NCBI RefSeq assembly: GCF_003014485.1
Contig: NZ_PYGA01000024.1
Location: forward strand, 40,680-104,679
DNA: 64,000 nt
Origin: Murinocardiopsis flavida
GTDB taxonomy: Bacteria; Actinomycetota; Actinomycetes; Streptosporangiales; Streptosporangiaceae
Direction of reading: 5' to 3'
Shown here: piece by piece, positions 15,340 through 24,682 of the stretch
Layout: each line of letters starts with the position of its first letter
How positions within the stretch are numbered: the stretch's first letter is position 1
Position numbers and translations under genes: made by a program
Notes under the pieces: model-generated
What the model was told of the DNA's origin: nothing
The model's database searches: none
Seen by the model: only the letters and a program-made list of their open reading frames with translations

Positions 15340-16201
15340 TGCCGGCCTCCTCCCATCCGGGCAGGAACGGCTGTTGCGGCCCGACATCGGCGAGGTCGAC
15401 CAGTCGGCGCTGCGTGGAACCGTCCAGACGGGTCCAGACCATGTCGGCCGGGTGGGCACCATACACCGCGGTCGCGGTTGGCACCGGCGGGTTGGGGACC
15501 CGGTGGCGAAGGTTGCTTTCACGCGCGGCCGAGGGCAGCCAGAACAGGACGATGCCGCGGGTGCCGGTGATGCGGGCGAGTTCGTGGTAGGCGTCGAGCT
15601 TGTCGGCCAGGCGGCGCAAGGGCTCGGTGCCGGTGTCGTACTCCAGGAAGAAGTCGATGGCCTTGTTGGCGTCGGTCCATCGGCCGGCAGCGTCGGGTCG
15701 GACGATGTCGCCGAACTGGTGCTGGCATTCGCGGGTGGTGCGCCAGGCGAGGTGGGTGTCGTGGGTGCGGGTGTGGGATGTGAGGTCGACGAAGAACTGG
15801 TTGAGGCCGAGGGTGTGGGTCAGGGAGGTCCGGTAGGCGATGGTGAGGGCGCGGTCGCGCTGGTAGCCGAGCTGCTTGACGGTCTGGCCGTGTTCGGCGG
15901 CGAGGATTTCCGCGCCGGGGGAATCGAGGATGTAGTGCCAGGGGGCGGTGCCTACTGGGGTCCAGGGCCGGAACCGGTCCAGGGCTCGCAGCCGGTACAG
16001 GACGGGAAGGCGCTTCTTGGCGGTGTTGTAGGACCCGAACTCCAGCTTCGCCAGCTGGTCGGTGGTGAACACCCGGTGCTGCCACACCAGGCGCATGATG
16101 CGCAGGTCGCGGGGGGTGAGGCGGGCGATGAGCGCGCGGATGGCCTCGGGGGTGGTGCGGGGGCGGACGGGGGCGCGGTGATCGGGCCGGGTGGTGCGCA
16201 T
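15332..16201 (-). CDS. replication-relaxation family protein
   Basis: A 289-residue protein of the Replic_Relax type (known from plasmids and conjugative elements of Gram-positive bacteria). Residues about 24-110 form a winged-helix DNA-binding part (LTPRDLRIMRLVWQHRVFTT, then TAKKRLPVLYRLRALDRF). Residues about 165-230 contain IVRPDAAGRW and FFLEYDTGTEPLRRLADKL, a pattern similar to PD-(D/E)xK nuclease folds. It is probably the DNA-processing protein for transfer or relaxation, working with the VirD4-like coupling protein encoded just upstream. No classical MOB relaxase is present in the window, so this protein may fill that role; that is inference. Confidence 0.8.
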   Translation of the reverse strand: MRTTRPDHRAPVRPRTTPEAIRALIARLTPRDLRIMRLVWQHRVFTTDQLAKLEFGSYNTAKKRLPVLYRLRALDRFRPWTPVGTAPWHYILDSPGAEILAAEHGQTVKQLGYQRDRALTIAYRTSLTHTLGLNQFFVDLTSHTRTHDTHLAWRTTRECQHQFGDIVRPDAAGRWTDANKAIDFFLEYDTGTEPLRRLADKLDAYHELARITGTRGIVLFWLPSAARESNLRHRVPNPPVPTATAVYGAHPADMVWTRLDGSTQRRLVDLADVGPQQPFLPGWEEAGSG

Positions 16202-16215
16202 GAACGGGATCCTTC

Positions 16216-18537
16216 CTACGGGGTGGTTTGGGCGTGTTGGCGGGCGGCTTTGCGCACGGCGGTGGCGCGTCCCTTCACCGGCGGGGGCAGGGGGCGTGTG
16301 CGCAGAGTGAACGACGGGCTTAGCGCGCCGCCGGAGACCAGACGCGTGGCGGCCTGGTAGGCGGCCAAGTGCGAGAGGTCGTGCTCGGCGAGGTTGGGTC
16401 GGACATGGCGGGCGAGGCTGCGGGCGTCCTCAGGGGAGACGTCGAAGTACACCTTGGAGCGGGCGTTGGCGGAGACGGCTTCGCGCAGTTCGCGGGGGAG
16501 TTGGGAGAGGTCTTGGTGGGCGAGGACGAGCCCGGCCCGGTAGGCGCGCGCTTCGGCGAGCATGTCGTCGATGCCGTAGGGCAGGGTGAGGAAGTTCTGG
16601 CACTCGTCCAGGTAGATCCCGATGTCGCGGCGCTCGGGCTCGGGTTGGCGGGCGCGGGACAGGACCGCGTTCCACACCTGGGCCAGCAGCAGCGAGCCGA
16701 GCAGGCTGGAGGTGTCTTCGCCGAGGACGCCCTTGGGTAGGCGGGCGATGACGATCGCGCCCTCGTCCAGCAGGCGGCGCAGGTCGAGTCCGCGGTCGGT
16801 GGTGGCGAGCAGGTCCTTGGCGAAGCCCCGCAGCAGGACACTTCGGAGTTTGTTGGCCAGCGGCGCGGTGGCATGCGCCCGCGCTGGTTCGGACAGTTCC
16901 TCGTACCAGGTCCAGAACCCTTGCAGGACGGGGTCGGTGATGTGGGCGGTGGCGCGGCGCCGAAACGCCGCGTTCTCCAGCAGGCGGGGGATGTTGGCCA
17001 GCCCGGCGTGGGGGGTGCCGGCCAGGGTGAGGCAGGCCGAGCGCAGGATGTCCTCGGTGCGCGGCCCCCAGGAGTCGGCGAAGATCCGCCGGAAGATCCC
17101 GGTGACCATGTCAGCGCTGCGTTCCCGTTCCCCGCGGCGCCCGGCGAGCACATTGAGGGCGGGTGGCCGGGCGTTGTCGTCGGGATCGATCAGCACCACC
17201 CGGTCGGCCGCCTCTTCGGGCATGCGCGACAGCAGCAGATCGGACTCGCCCTTGGGCTCGATGAACACGCACCCGCGGCCCTTGGCGATGTCGTCCAGGA
17301 TCATGTTGAGAAGGCAGGTGGTCTTCCCGGTCCCGGTGCCGCCGATGACGTGCATGTGGTGACGCGCATCGGCAATGCGCACCCCGACCGAACGGGATTT
17401 GGTGGCGTCGGTGACACCGAGCAGCCGGGTGTCGGGGGCGTCGGCGGCGATGCCGGGCGGGGGAGCGGTGGGCCGGGCGGGTGCCCGTTCCAGGCCGGGC
17501 ACGGTCTCATCCACGGGCAGATGTGCCACCACAGCGAGTTCCTTGGCCGAGAGCAGGTCGCCGCGGCCCAGCCAGCGTGCGTGGGCGAGCCGGTCGGCGA
17601 CCAGCGGCACCCACCGCCGGCGGTAGTGGTTGAAGCCGGTGAACACCGCGAAGCTGCCGGCCACGGCATGAGCGCGGCCCCGGCGCCGCTCCCGCCCCTG
17701 AGCACCGTCAGCGGGGTGGGTGATGAGGTAGCGGACGCTGGTCTCCAACCGCGGCGCGGTGGACTTGGCGAGGATCGCGCGGATCTCCCCGGACACTTCG
17801 GGGCGCAGTGCCATCGCCGAGGTGCTGCGCCGGGTTCCGCCGGGGGTCAGGGCATCGAACACCCCGCCCGCGCTGTGGGCTTGGCGGAGTCGGGACGCGG
17901 CCTGGTTGGCGCGGCGCAGCCGCCGCCCGGTCACCGGGCGAGCCGCCACCTGGATGAGGATCTGCTCTCTAGGGCCGGGTGATCCGGCGGCGCCGATCAG
18001 GGCGCGGCTCGGATCGTCGTCGTGGCCGGTGGCGATCGGGAAATGATCCGGGCGGGCCAATCGGAGCTGTCCGCCGTGGGCGCGGGTGGTGTCGCGGGGC
18101 GGGACGGGGCGTGCGGTGGCGGCGGCGCCAGGCCACGCGGCTTCGATCGCGCGCTCGACCAGGCCGGGTGGGGTGGGGCCGGGCACCCAGAGGCGCACGT
18201 GCAGCCCGTGGGTGTCCATGGCGTACTCCCACACCACGTGCGGCTGGCCGAACAGGACCCGTTTCCAGGCGGGTCGGAGCAGGCCGAGCATGTGCGTCCA
18301 CAGGGCCTCGGCGCCGGACAGGTCGCTTTCGGGCGGCGGCAGGATGTCCACCAGGCGCGCCTCGCGCGCCCAGACGCGGTGCCGCAGCACCCCGGCGGCG
18401 CCCCGGAGGATGATCAGGGCGGTGATGGCACCGAGCCCGGTCAGCAGCAGAGTCCAGCCGTGGATGGTGACGAGGGTGACGAACAGATTGGCCAGTGCGG
18501 CGGGCAGGTCGTCGAGGTCGGGAAGCAGGCTGGTCAT
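16216..18537 (-). CDS. VirD4/TraD-like type IV coupling ATPase
   Basis: A 773-residue coupling protein. One or two hydrophobic N-terminal segments (about residues 15-50) anchor it in the membrane. The large ATPase domain has Walker A GGTGTGKTT at 399-407, followed by VFIEPKGESDLLL and VVLIDPDD, and Walker B with the VirD4-type glutamate in GIYLDECQNF. QDLSQLP and SPEDARSLARH near the C-terminus are also typical. It delivers the processed DNA strand to the secretion channel. It overlaps the VirB4 gene by four bases (ATGA) and precedes the relaxation protein gene. Confidence 0.9.
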   Translation of the reverse strand: MTSLLPDLDDLPAALANLFVTLVTIHGWTLLLTGLGAITALIILRGAAGVLRHRVWAREARLVDILPPPESDLSGAEALWTHMLGLLRPAWKRVLFGQPHVVWEYAMDTHGLHVRLWVPGPTPPGLVERAIEAAWPGAAATARPVPPRDTTRAHGGQLRLARPDHFPIATGHDDDPSRALIGAAGSPGPREQILIQVAARPVTGRRLRRANQAASRLRQAHSAGGVFDALTPGGTRRSTSAMALRPEVSGEIRAILAKSTAPRLETSVRYLITHPADGAQGRERRRGRAHAVAGSFAVFTGFNHYRRRWVPLVADRLAHARWLGRGDLLSAKELAVVAHLPVDETVPGLERAPARPTAPPPGIAADAPDTRLLGVTDATKSRSVGVRIADARHHMHVIGGTGTGKTTCLLNMILDDIAKGRGCVFIEPKGESDLLLSRMPEEAADRVVLIDPDDNARPPALNVLAGRRGERERSADMVTGIFRRIFADSWGPRTEDILRSACLTLAGTPHAGLANIPRLLENAAFRRRATAHITDPVLQGFWTWYEELSEPARAHATAPLANKLRSVLLRGFAKDLLATTDRGLDLRRLLDEGAIVIARLPKGVLGEDTSSLLGSLLLAQVWNAVLSRARQPEPERRDIGIYLDECQNFLTLPYGIDDMLAEARAYRAGLVLAHQDLSQLPRELREAVSANARSKVYFDVSPEDARSLARHVRPNLAEHDLSHLAAYQAATRLVSGGALSPSFTLRTRPLPPPVKGRATAVRKAARQHAQTTP

Positions 18538-20336
18538 AGCAGGTCGTCCTCCTCGTCGCCGACACTCAGGTCCAGGGAGTCATCGGTGGTGTGCTCGGAG
18601 TCGGGGGTGAGTTCGGCCGGGTTGGTGGTGACCAACTGGTGTTCGGTGTCGCTGGCGACCACCTGGAAGGCGACTCGGCGATCTCCGCTGCACAGCAGCG
18701 CGTCCCCGGGGTTGGCGGTGAGCAGGTGCTGCTGCTCGCCTTCCGACAGTCCGAAGGCGGCAGTGATCTGCTCGATGGCCTGGGGTGCTTGGCGCATCAA
18801 CACCTGGGTGGCGGCGTTGGCGACGACGGCCTTGCCGAGGTCGGAGCCGAGCACGTCGGCGGCGTCCTGGGTGGCGACCGTCAGGCCGACCCAGCGTTTG
18901 CGGGCGGCTTTGGCGAGGCGGAACAGGAACTTGGCGCCTTCGGGTTCGGACATGAGCAGCCAGCCCTCGTCGACCAGCACCATGCGCGGGTGGTCGGGGG
19001 TGGAGTCGGCCACGGTGCGCCAGACCGAGTCCAGAGCCAGCAGGGTGCCGACGGCCTTCAGCTCATCCGGCAGGTCGCGCAAGGACCAGGACACGAGGTG
19101 CCCGACGGGACGGCGGCTGGTGGGAGCGTTGAACAGTTCGGCGTAGGACCCGGTGGTGTAGGGGGCGAGCTGCACGGCTAGATCCTGGGCGTGGTCGTCG
19201 TCCTCGCCCTGGAGGGTGGTGACCAGGTCGGCGAGCAGGGGCGCGGGCCGGGTCCAGGTCCGCTCGTCGGCGGTGATTCCCGCGGCGCGGTAGGTGGTGA
19301 TCAGGGCCTTGTCCAGGGCGGCGCGCTGGCGCGCGCCCAGGGCTCCGCCGAGCATGAGGCCGAGCAGCGTGTGCAGGAACAGGGCGCGGCGACTGAGCGC
19401 GTCGCGCTTGGCGGCCTGATCCAGGGCGAGGTCGAGCGGGTTGAGGTGCACACCGGGTGCGCCGAGGCGGATCACGGTGCCGCCCACCGAATCGGCCAGC
19501 CGGGAGTACTCGTCCTCGGGGTCGATGATCGCGGCGCTCACCCCGGCATACATCGACCGCAGCAGGTCCAATTTGCAGAAGTAGGACTTCCCGGCGCCGG
19601 AGCGGGCGAGGATGACGGTGTTGTAGGAGTCCAGGGCCCACCGGTCCCACACGACCACCCCGGAGGAGCCGGCGTTGAGGCCGTAGAGGACGGCGGTGGG
19701 TGAGGTCTCCACCGCCAGGTCCGGGCTTGCGAACGGGTAGGACGCGGCCAGGGCGGCGGTGTCCATGCTGCGGCGCTGGCCGAGGAGGTCGACCCCCAGT
19801 GGCAGGCACGAGGTCCAGCCGTGGAGCTGGCGGTAGGTGGCGGGCCGGGCGTCCAGCAGCATGGAGGAGGTCAGCGCGTGGACGTGGCCGACCTCCTCCT
19901 CCAGCGCCTGCTCGTCCGCGGCGTGCACGGTGATGTACAGGCCGACGCGGAACAGCTTGCCCTCACCCCGGGCAAGGCTGGAGGCCATGTCGCGGGCGTC
20001 CTCGGCGGCGACCTCGGCCTCGAAATCCTCCAGCTTGCCTTTCTCCGCGCCTGTGCGGGAGGAGGCTTCCAGGCGGGCCATCTGCCGGCGCAGCTTGTCG
20101 GCGGCCACATTGGGCGGGACGGGGTCGATGTGCAGGGACACGTCCAGGCGTCCGGGGTAGGTGAGCAGGGGTTCGAGCCACCCGTGGCCGACCTCGGCCG
20201 GGTAGCCGGTGACGACGAAGGCCTCGGCGAAGCCGTCGCCGAGGTCGATGCGGCGCGCCTGGATGTCGACCTCCGCGTCCACCGCCTGTGGTGAGGTGTC
20301 GGGCGGTGCGGTGCGGGATGTGAAGAGTGCCGGCAT
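18534..20336 (-). CDS. VirB4-like secretion ATPase
   Basis: A 600-residue T4SS motor ATPase. The N-terminal region (about 25-235) is the VirB4/TraC-type domain; the ATPase domain has Walker A ARSGAGKSY at 244-252, AAIIDPEDEYSRLADSVGG after it, and Walker B RMVLVDEGWLLM, then ATQDAADVLGSDLG, the sensor-like pattern of this family. It has no membrane segments. It powers pilus or channel assembly together with the PrgI- and TrbL-like proteins encoded just before it. Confidence 0.9.
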   Translation of the reverse strand: MPALFTSRTAPPDTSPQAVDAEVDIQARRIDLGDGFAEAFVVTGYPAEVGHGWLEPLLTYPGRLDVSLHIDPVPPNVAADKLRRQMARLEASSRTGAEKGKLEDFEAEVAAEDARDMASSLARGEGKLFRVGLYITVHAADEQALEEEVGHVHALTSSMLLDARPATYRQLHGWTSCLPLGVDLLGQRRSMDTAALAASYPFASPDLAVETSPTAVLYGLNAGSSGVVVWDRWALDSYNTVILARSGAGKSYFCKLDLLRSMYAGVSAAIIDPEDEYSRLADSVGGTVIRLGAPGVHLNPLDLALDQAAKRDALSRRALFLHTLLGLMLGGALGARQRAALDKALITTYRAAGITADERTWTRPAPLLADLVTTLQGEDDDHAQDLAVQLAPYTTGSYAELFNAPTSRRPVGHLVSWSLRDLPDELKAVGTLLALDSVWRTVADSTPDHPRMVLVDEGWLLMSEPEGAKFLFRLAKAARKRWVGLTVATQDAADVLGSDLGKAVVANAATQVLMRQAPQAIEQITAAFGLSEGEQQHLLTANPGDALLCSGDRRVAFQVVASDTEHQLVTTNPAELTPDSEHTTDDSLDLSVGDEEDDLL

Positions 20337-20338
20337 GT

Positions 20339-21271
20339 CTAGTCCTCCTGGGGCGGTTGGGGGCCGGTGATGACCGCATCGGGGGCGGCCAACCCGTCCG
20401 GAGGTGTTCCGTCGCGGTTGGTGGGGTTGGCCGCTGCGGCGAGCACGGCGGCGGCCTGCGGACCGCCGAGTACGGTCGCGGAGCTGCCGGCGGCACCGAG
20501 CGCGCGGATCGCGTCATCGGCGCGGCGGCGCACGGTTGCCGCGCCGTGCCGTCCGGTGCCGGAGGGCTCGCGCAGCACCAGCAGGACGTGCCGGTACAGC
20601 AGGTCGTGGGACTCGGCGAGCCCGGCGAGGAAGTCGCCGTGATCGTGCGCGGCGGCCTCCAGTGCCGGGTGCGGCAGTCCCGGTGCCTCCCGGTCGAGTG
20701 CGGCAATGAGCGGATCCAGGCGCACCGACTCCGCCCGCACCAACACCTGCACTGGTGCGGACAGGGAGTTGAGGTAGCCGGAGAACCCGGCGACGAGCGC
20801 GGCCTGCTCCTCTGGGGTGCGCAACCCGAAGTTCACCGTGGAACAGGACAGGACGATGGCGGCGCCGTGGGTACCGAGGTCGATCACCCCGTCGTCGCCG
20901 ATCGCCTCCAATGGCAGCGCCAGCGGGGCGGGTAGCGCCTCGGTCTCGGCCCCGATCCAGGACGGGACCTCGGCCGGGGCCGGGGTGCCGGTGGCGCGGC
21001 GCTTGGGCGAGCGGTGGAACCTGAATGCGGCGAGTAGGAGTTGGTCGAGGCCGAGCCCGTCGCGGCGCACCAGGGCCGCGGCCACCGCCGCGCCGATGAC
21101 CGGGACGGCGATCGCGGCCAGGACCGGAAGTGGGACCAGGTCTTTCAGTGCGGTCAGTCCGGCCCAGGCTGCGATACCGGGAACTCCGATGATCAGGAGT
21201 TGGCGGGCGGTGAGTCCGGCCAGGATCTTGTCTTCGCGTTCCACGTCGGCGGGCATGCGCACGCGTCCCAT
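20339..21271 (-). CDS. PrgI/VirB3-like membrane protein with long cytoplasmic extension
   Basis: A 310-residue protein. Residues 1-75 match the PrgI family: IPADVEREDKI-like start (MPADVEREDKILAGLTARQL) followed by two transmembrane helices separated by a very short turn, as in VirB3. The remaining 230 residues are soluble, Ala-rich and without recognised motif; actinomycete members often carry such an extension. PrgI proteins pair with VirB4 at the base of Gram-positive T4SS channels, consistent with its place directly before the VirB4 gene (two-base gap) and its one-base overlap (TAATG) with the TrbL-like gene. Confidence 0.8.
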   Translation of the reverse strand: MGRVRMPADVEREDKILAGLTARQLLIIGVPGIAAWAGLTALKDLVPLPVLAAIAVPVIGAAVAAALVRRDGLGLDQLLLAAFRFHRSPKRRATGTPAPAEVPSWIGAETEALPAPLALPLEAIGDDGVIDLGTHGAAIVLSCSTVNFGLRTPEEQAALVAGFSGYLNSLSAPVQVLVRAESVRLDPLIAALDREAPGLPHPALEAAAHDHGDFLAGLAESHDLLYRHVLLVLREPSGTGRHGAATVRRRADDAIRALGAAGSSATVLGGPQAAAVLAAAANPTNRDGTPPDGLAAPDAVITGPQPPQED

Positions 21272-23124
21272 TACGAACCTCCTCGCGGGCGGCGGCGGTA
21301 GTGGTGCGGCCGGGGCCGGACCGGGCGGGAGCCCGGTCCGCCTCGGGGCGGTGAGTCGCTGCGCTGCTGGTGCGGTGGGCGGAGCCGGATGTTCTTCGGC
21401 CGCATCGGGCGGTACCTGGTGGGATCAGGCGGCGGGTCGTGCGGACCCGGGGGCGGGGGCCGGTGCTGGGAGACTCCGCCCGGGAAGTGGCGCGGTGTGC
21501 CTGCGAAATGCGGCGCCGCACCCGGTGCGGCCGAGCCGGGGGCTCCGCCGCGCCCGCGACCACCGCGCTGTCCCGCACCACCCCTGGGCGCGGCCCCGGA
21601 CCCAGCCCCGGCCTGTCCGGGCTGCTGTGATCCACGCGTGGAGGACGATCGTCCGCCGCCCGCCGGGGGCCCGCTCGTGGATGAGGAACGGCCGCCCGTC
21701 GGTGCGGCGCCCCCGGAGGACCCGCCACTGCCGCGCGGCGGCGCCTGGTGCCTGCCGCCGCTGGAGGAAGCCCCGGCACTGCCGCCCGAGCGTGCGCCGG
21801 CGTGTGCACCACCCGGGCTCCCGGACGGGCTGGAGGCCGGGCGCGGCCCGGCAGGGCGGGGCCCGCGCGGCGGACCCGCGCCGGAAGCCGCGCCCCGACC
21901 AGGCCATCCCGCAGCCGGTTTCGCGGCCTTCGCGCTGGCCATGGCCTTGCCGATGTTGCGCAGCACCAGCACGTGCACTGCGAACTTCGCGGCCTTGACC
22001 AGCGGGGAGTTCTGGTAGTTGAACACCCGCTTGAACGCCCAGAACGGGATGCGCACCAGCACGTACAGGCAGGCGATGACCATCATCAGATCCAGGTAGG
22101 CGGCCCCGATCCCCCCATCGCCCACGACAAGGATCCCGTCGCGGGACAGGAAGATCGTCACCGCCATGCGCAGCACGAACGCCTGGGCGACCTGGATGAG
22201 CAGCAGAGCGCCGATCGCGCGCCACCACAACCGGGCCAGGCCCTCGGTCTGGGGCAGGGCGTGGGCGGCCAAGGCCAGCGGCGCGGCGGCGCTCAGCAGC
22301 AGCCACAGCATGATCCGCACGATCGCCGCAAACGCCAAGACCCACTGCATGATGACGGCGATGACCGCAAGGACCAGCAGGGTGCCGATCTCCGCAGGGT
22401 CGTTGAGTAGCCGCTCGATGCTCTTGGCCACCGCCTCGGGTGAGGCGGCCTCACCCAGCAGGAACAGCGAGACCGCGTTGCCGAAGTCCGCCATCATGGT
22501 GCACAGGAACCAGGACGCGTTCGCGCCGACAAAGCCCAGCAGCAGCCGCGGCAGCACCTCTTTGAGGCCGGTCGAGGTCTGAACGCTGTGATGGGTCATC
22601 ACCAGAACCCCGGCCGCCGTCACGGCCAGGACGTACAGGGCGTTGGCCACGACGCGCGCCATTGACCAGGACGACTCCACACCTGGTGTGGGCTCCGGGG
22701 TGTGCAGGTACTCCACCCACACAGCGGCCAGCTTCGCGTTGACGGCATCGGCGACCATCGAGGCCAGCCATCCGATGAACGCCTGCTGGACCTTGCAGGC
22801 GTAGTCGAACATCCCGCATTCCTCACCCTGTGCGGGCTCGTCCGGGGCTTCGCCGCCGTCGTCGGCCGGGGGAGGAGTGGGCTCGGGGCCCGGGGAGGGC
22901 GACGGCTCGGGCGAGGGCTCCGGTTCGGGGGCGGGCTCGGTGGGCTCCTCCGGTGGCGGCTCCGGCGGTGGCCCAGGGGAGGGGGAGGGCGGTTCCGCTT
23001 CGGTGGCAGCGACGGTTGTTGGTGTCGCGGCCGCGGCTGCCGGGACTGGCACCGCCAGCGCCGCCGCTGTCAACGCCAGTGCCGCGACGGCAGCGGCCCT
23101 GCCGGTCCGGTATCGGGCGGTCAT
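21271..23124 (-). CDS. VirB6/TrbL-like polytopic membrane protein
   Basis: A 617-residue membrane protein. A signal sequence (about 8-33) is followed by a Pro/Glu-rich extracytoplasmic spacer (40-98), then a membrane domain with at least five hydrophobic segments (about 155-177, 190-225, 245-285, 300-325 and 340-362), and a 200-residue cytoplasmic tail rich in Gly, Ser, Pro and Arg. This is the architecture of the channel-forming VirB6/TrbL family in Gram-positive T4SS. The basic low-complexity tail may contact DNA or the ATPases. It begins four bases after the pilin-like gene. Confidence 0.8.
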   Translation of the reverse strand: MTARYRTGRAAAVAALALTAAALAVPVPAAAAATPTTVAATEAEPPSPSPGPPPEPPPEEPTEPAPEPEPSPEPSPSPGPEPTPPPADDGGEAPDEPAQGEECGMFDYACKVQQAFIGWLASMVADAVNAKLAAVWVEYLHTPEPTPGVESSWSMARVVANALYVLAVTAAGVLVMTHHSVQTSTGLKEVLPRLLLGFVGANASWFLCTMMADFGNAVSLFLLGEAASPEAVAKSIERLLNDPAEIGTLLVLAVIAVIMQWVLAFAAIVRIMLWLLLSAAAPLALAAHALPQTEGLARLWWRAIGALLLIQVAQAFVLRMAVTIFLSRDGILVVGDGGIGAAYLDLMMVIACLYVLVRIPFWAFKRVFNYQNSPLVKAAKFAVHVLVLRNIGKAMASAKAAKPAAGWPGRGAASGAGPPRGPRPAGPRPASSPSGSPGGAHAGARSGGSAGASSSGGRHQAPPRGSGGSSGGAAPTGGRSSSTSGPPAGGGRSSSTRGSQQPGQAGAGSGAAPRGGAGQRGGRGRGGAPGSAAPGAAPHFAGTPRHFPGGVSQHRPPPPGPHDPPPDPTRYRPMRPKNIRLRPPHQQRSDSPPRGGPGSRPVRPRPHHYRRRPRGGS

Positions 23125-23127
23125 GGG

Positions 23128-23478
23128 CTACTCCAGCCCGACGAAGCCGCGCAGGATCTCCACCAGCAGCGGCGCGAGGATCGCGACCCCGTACCCCAAG
23201 GCGCTGAACTTGAGCGTGTCCTTGGCCTTGTTGACCTCGCCGGGATCCCCGCCGGCCAGCAGGTAGCGCAGGCCCCCGATGGTCAGCAGCAGGGTTGCGA
23301 AGGCGATCAGCAGCCCCATGATCCAGTTGCGGATGTTGGTGATGACCTCTTCCAGGTCGTCGACCCCGGGCTCCTCGGCATCGGCGGCCAGTACCACCGC
23401 GGCGTCACCCAGCACGACCGCACCGGCCGCCGCGGTGAGCGCGATCAACGTCAGAATGGCTTTCTTCGGGACCGGCAT
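23128..23478 (-). CDS. VirB2/TrbC-like small membrane subunit
   Basis: A 116-residue protein with a signal peptide (MPVPKKAILTLIALTAAAGA) and two further hydrophobic helices separated by a short polar loop (about 55-75 and 90-112, with GGLRYLLAGGDPGEVNKAK between them). This is the size and topology of VirB2-type pilins and of the pilin-like proteins preceding TrbL in Gram-positive systems. Start ATG 23478 has GAGGAG just upstream; the longer frame lacks a ribosome site. It is the first structural gene of the T4SS operon; 183 bases separate it from the HTH gene, where the operon promoter probably lies. Confidence 0.75.
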   Translation of the reverse strand: MPVPKKAILTLIALTAAAGAVVLGDAAVVLAADAEEPGVDDLEEVITNIRNWIMGLLIAFATLLLTIGGLRYLLAGGDPGEVNKAKDTLKFSALGYGVAILAPLLVEILRGFVGLE

Positions 23479-23661
23479 TGCCGTCTCCTCAAAACACGGA
23501 CGAGTGTTCAACCTCCGAAGGGCGGGGCGGGGCGCCGGCTTCTCCTTTCTCGCGGCGGTGGAAAATGAGGACGCATTCCGGCCGCGCCCGCCCCGCGTGC
23601 GGTGAGGGCCCTGAATTGCCCTCATAGAAGAACGCAGAATTGCGCACGCGTTCGCGCTCCC

Positions 23662-24375
23662 CTACACCGCCGATTGCTCTTCGGTGCACACCGCGGCCAG
23701 GCGCTCCTGGGCGCGGCGGCGGTAGCGCCGCGCGGTGATGTAGGACAGGCCTAACTCTGCGGCGACCTGCCGCAACGGGGCGTGTTCCAGGTGGGTCCGC
23801 GCGATCAACTCCGCCTCCAGCGGGCGCAAAGCCCCAGTGCCGAGCGCGCGGGCCAGCAAGGTCACCGCGCCGTGTCCCGCGTGCGAAGGCTCGGCCCGCT
23901 CCCGCTCCCACGGCCGCTCACGGTCCCAAGCGCGCAGAACGGTGTAGCGGTGGCGCTGGCCTGCTTTGCGCGCGGCATAGACCAATCGGCCGCACACCCC
24001 GCTCCGGGAGAGGTCCGTGCGGCGCATCTCCTCCACCAGGGCAGTCAGCATCTCTGCTTCCAGGTCGTCCACGCCCTCGCCCAAACCTGTGCGCAGCCAG
24101 CGGCGTGCCCCGTAGAGCCCGGGCAGTGCCAATCCGGCGGCGACCACCGTCCAGGTGGCATCGTCCTCGCGTGCGCGTCGCAGCAGCACCCGCCACACCG
24201 CATCAGCCACCTCACGCGGCGCGCTTAGCAAATGCCGGTCCAGTTCGGCCGCCGAACAGGACCGGGCCGGCCCGCCGAGTTCAGACAGGTCCAACATCGG
24301 CGGTGTGGGTCCGCAAATCAGGAGTCGGTAGGACCGCCGGAGAACAGCGAACGGGGAATCAGCAAAATTGGCCAT
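23662..24375 (-). CDS. sigma-70 region 4-type HTH regulator
   Basis: A 237-residue soluble protein. Its C-terminus holds a clear helix-turn-helix of the sigma region 4/LuxR kind: LRPLEAELIARTHLEHAPL, then VAAELGLSYITARRYRRRAQ. The central region resembles the pattern of sigma-factor-like proteins of actinomycete elements but lacks a convincing region 2. It lies at the head of the T4SS operon and divergent from the recombinase operon, so it is the best candidate for the switch between maintenance and transfer. ATG 24375 follows GAGGGAG. Confidence 0.75.
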   Translation of the reverse strand: MANFADSPFAVLRRSYRLLICGPTPPMLDLSELGGPARSCSAAELDRHLLSAPREVADAVWRVLLRRAREDDATWTVVAAGLALPGLYGARRWLRTGLGEGVDDLEAEMLTALVEEMRRTDLSRSGVCGRLVYAARKAGQRHRYTVLRAWDRERPWERERAEPSHAGHGAVTLLARALGTGALRPLEAELIARTHLEHAPLRQVAAELGLSYITARRYRRRAQERLAAVCTEEQSAV

Positions 24376-24682
24376 GGTCACTCCCTCGAATCATCGGGAA
24401 GCGACCATGAAGGCATAACCCCGTGCGCAGAAAATGCGCAGCAAATGAGCTGCAAGGAAAGGCGCAATCAATGCGTGCGCTCGGTGTGCGCCGGAAAAAC
24501 TCAGCGACCGCGCAGCCAATTCAGTTCGGGACTCACCGTTATGTGTGCGAACGCGGTGCGTGCGCACCTGCCCTCCAGGGCCGCCAACACACGCCTTCGG
24601 CGTCGCGGGTGAGCGCAAACCGGGTACCCGATCGCCTTCTACCCATGAGGACGCTTTCCCGGCCGCCGCCGACACCCCGCCG
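24376..24682. promoter_or_regulatory. divergent control region with TGCGCAG direct repeats
   Basis: The 307 bases separate the HTH regulator gene (leftward) from the PAPS-reductase-like gene (rightward). TGCGCAG occurs at 24424-24430 and 24435-24441, exactly 11 bases (one helical turn) apart and followed by A-rich bases, and more GTGCGC elements follow up to about 24,575. The composition dips to AT-rich near 24,365-24,530. This looks like an operator/promoter region for the two divergent operons; no exact -10/-35 pair is proposed. Confidence 0.45.

Noticed and set aside
24545..24682. N-terminal extension of the PAPS-reductase-like gene
   Set aside because: The extra 46 codons are low-complexity and lie over the control region; the family similarity starts near ATG 24683.
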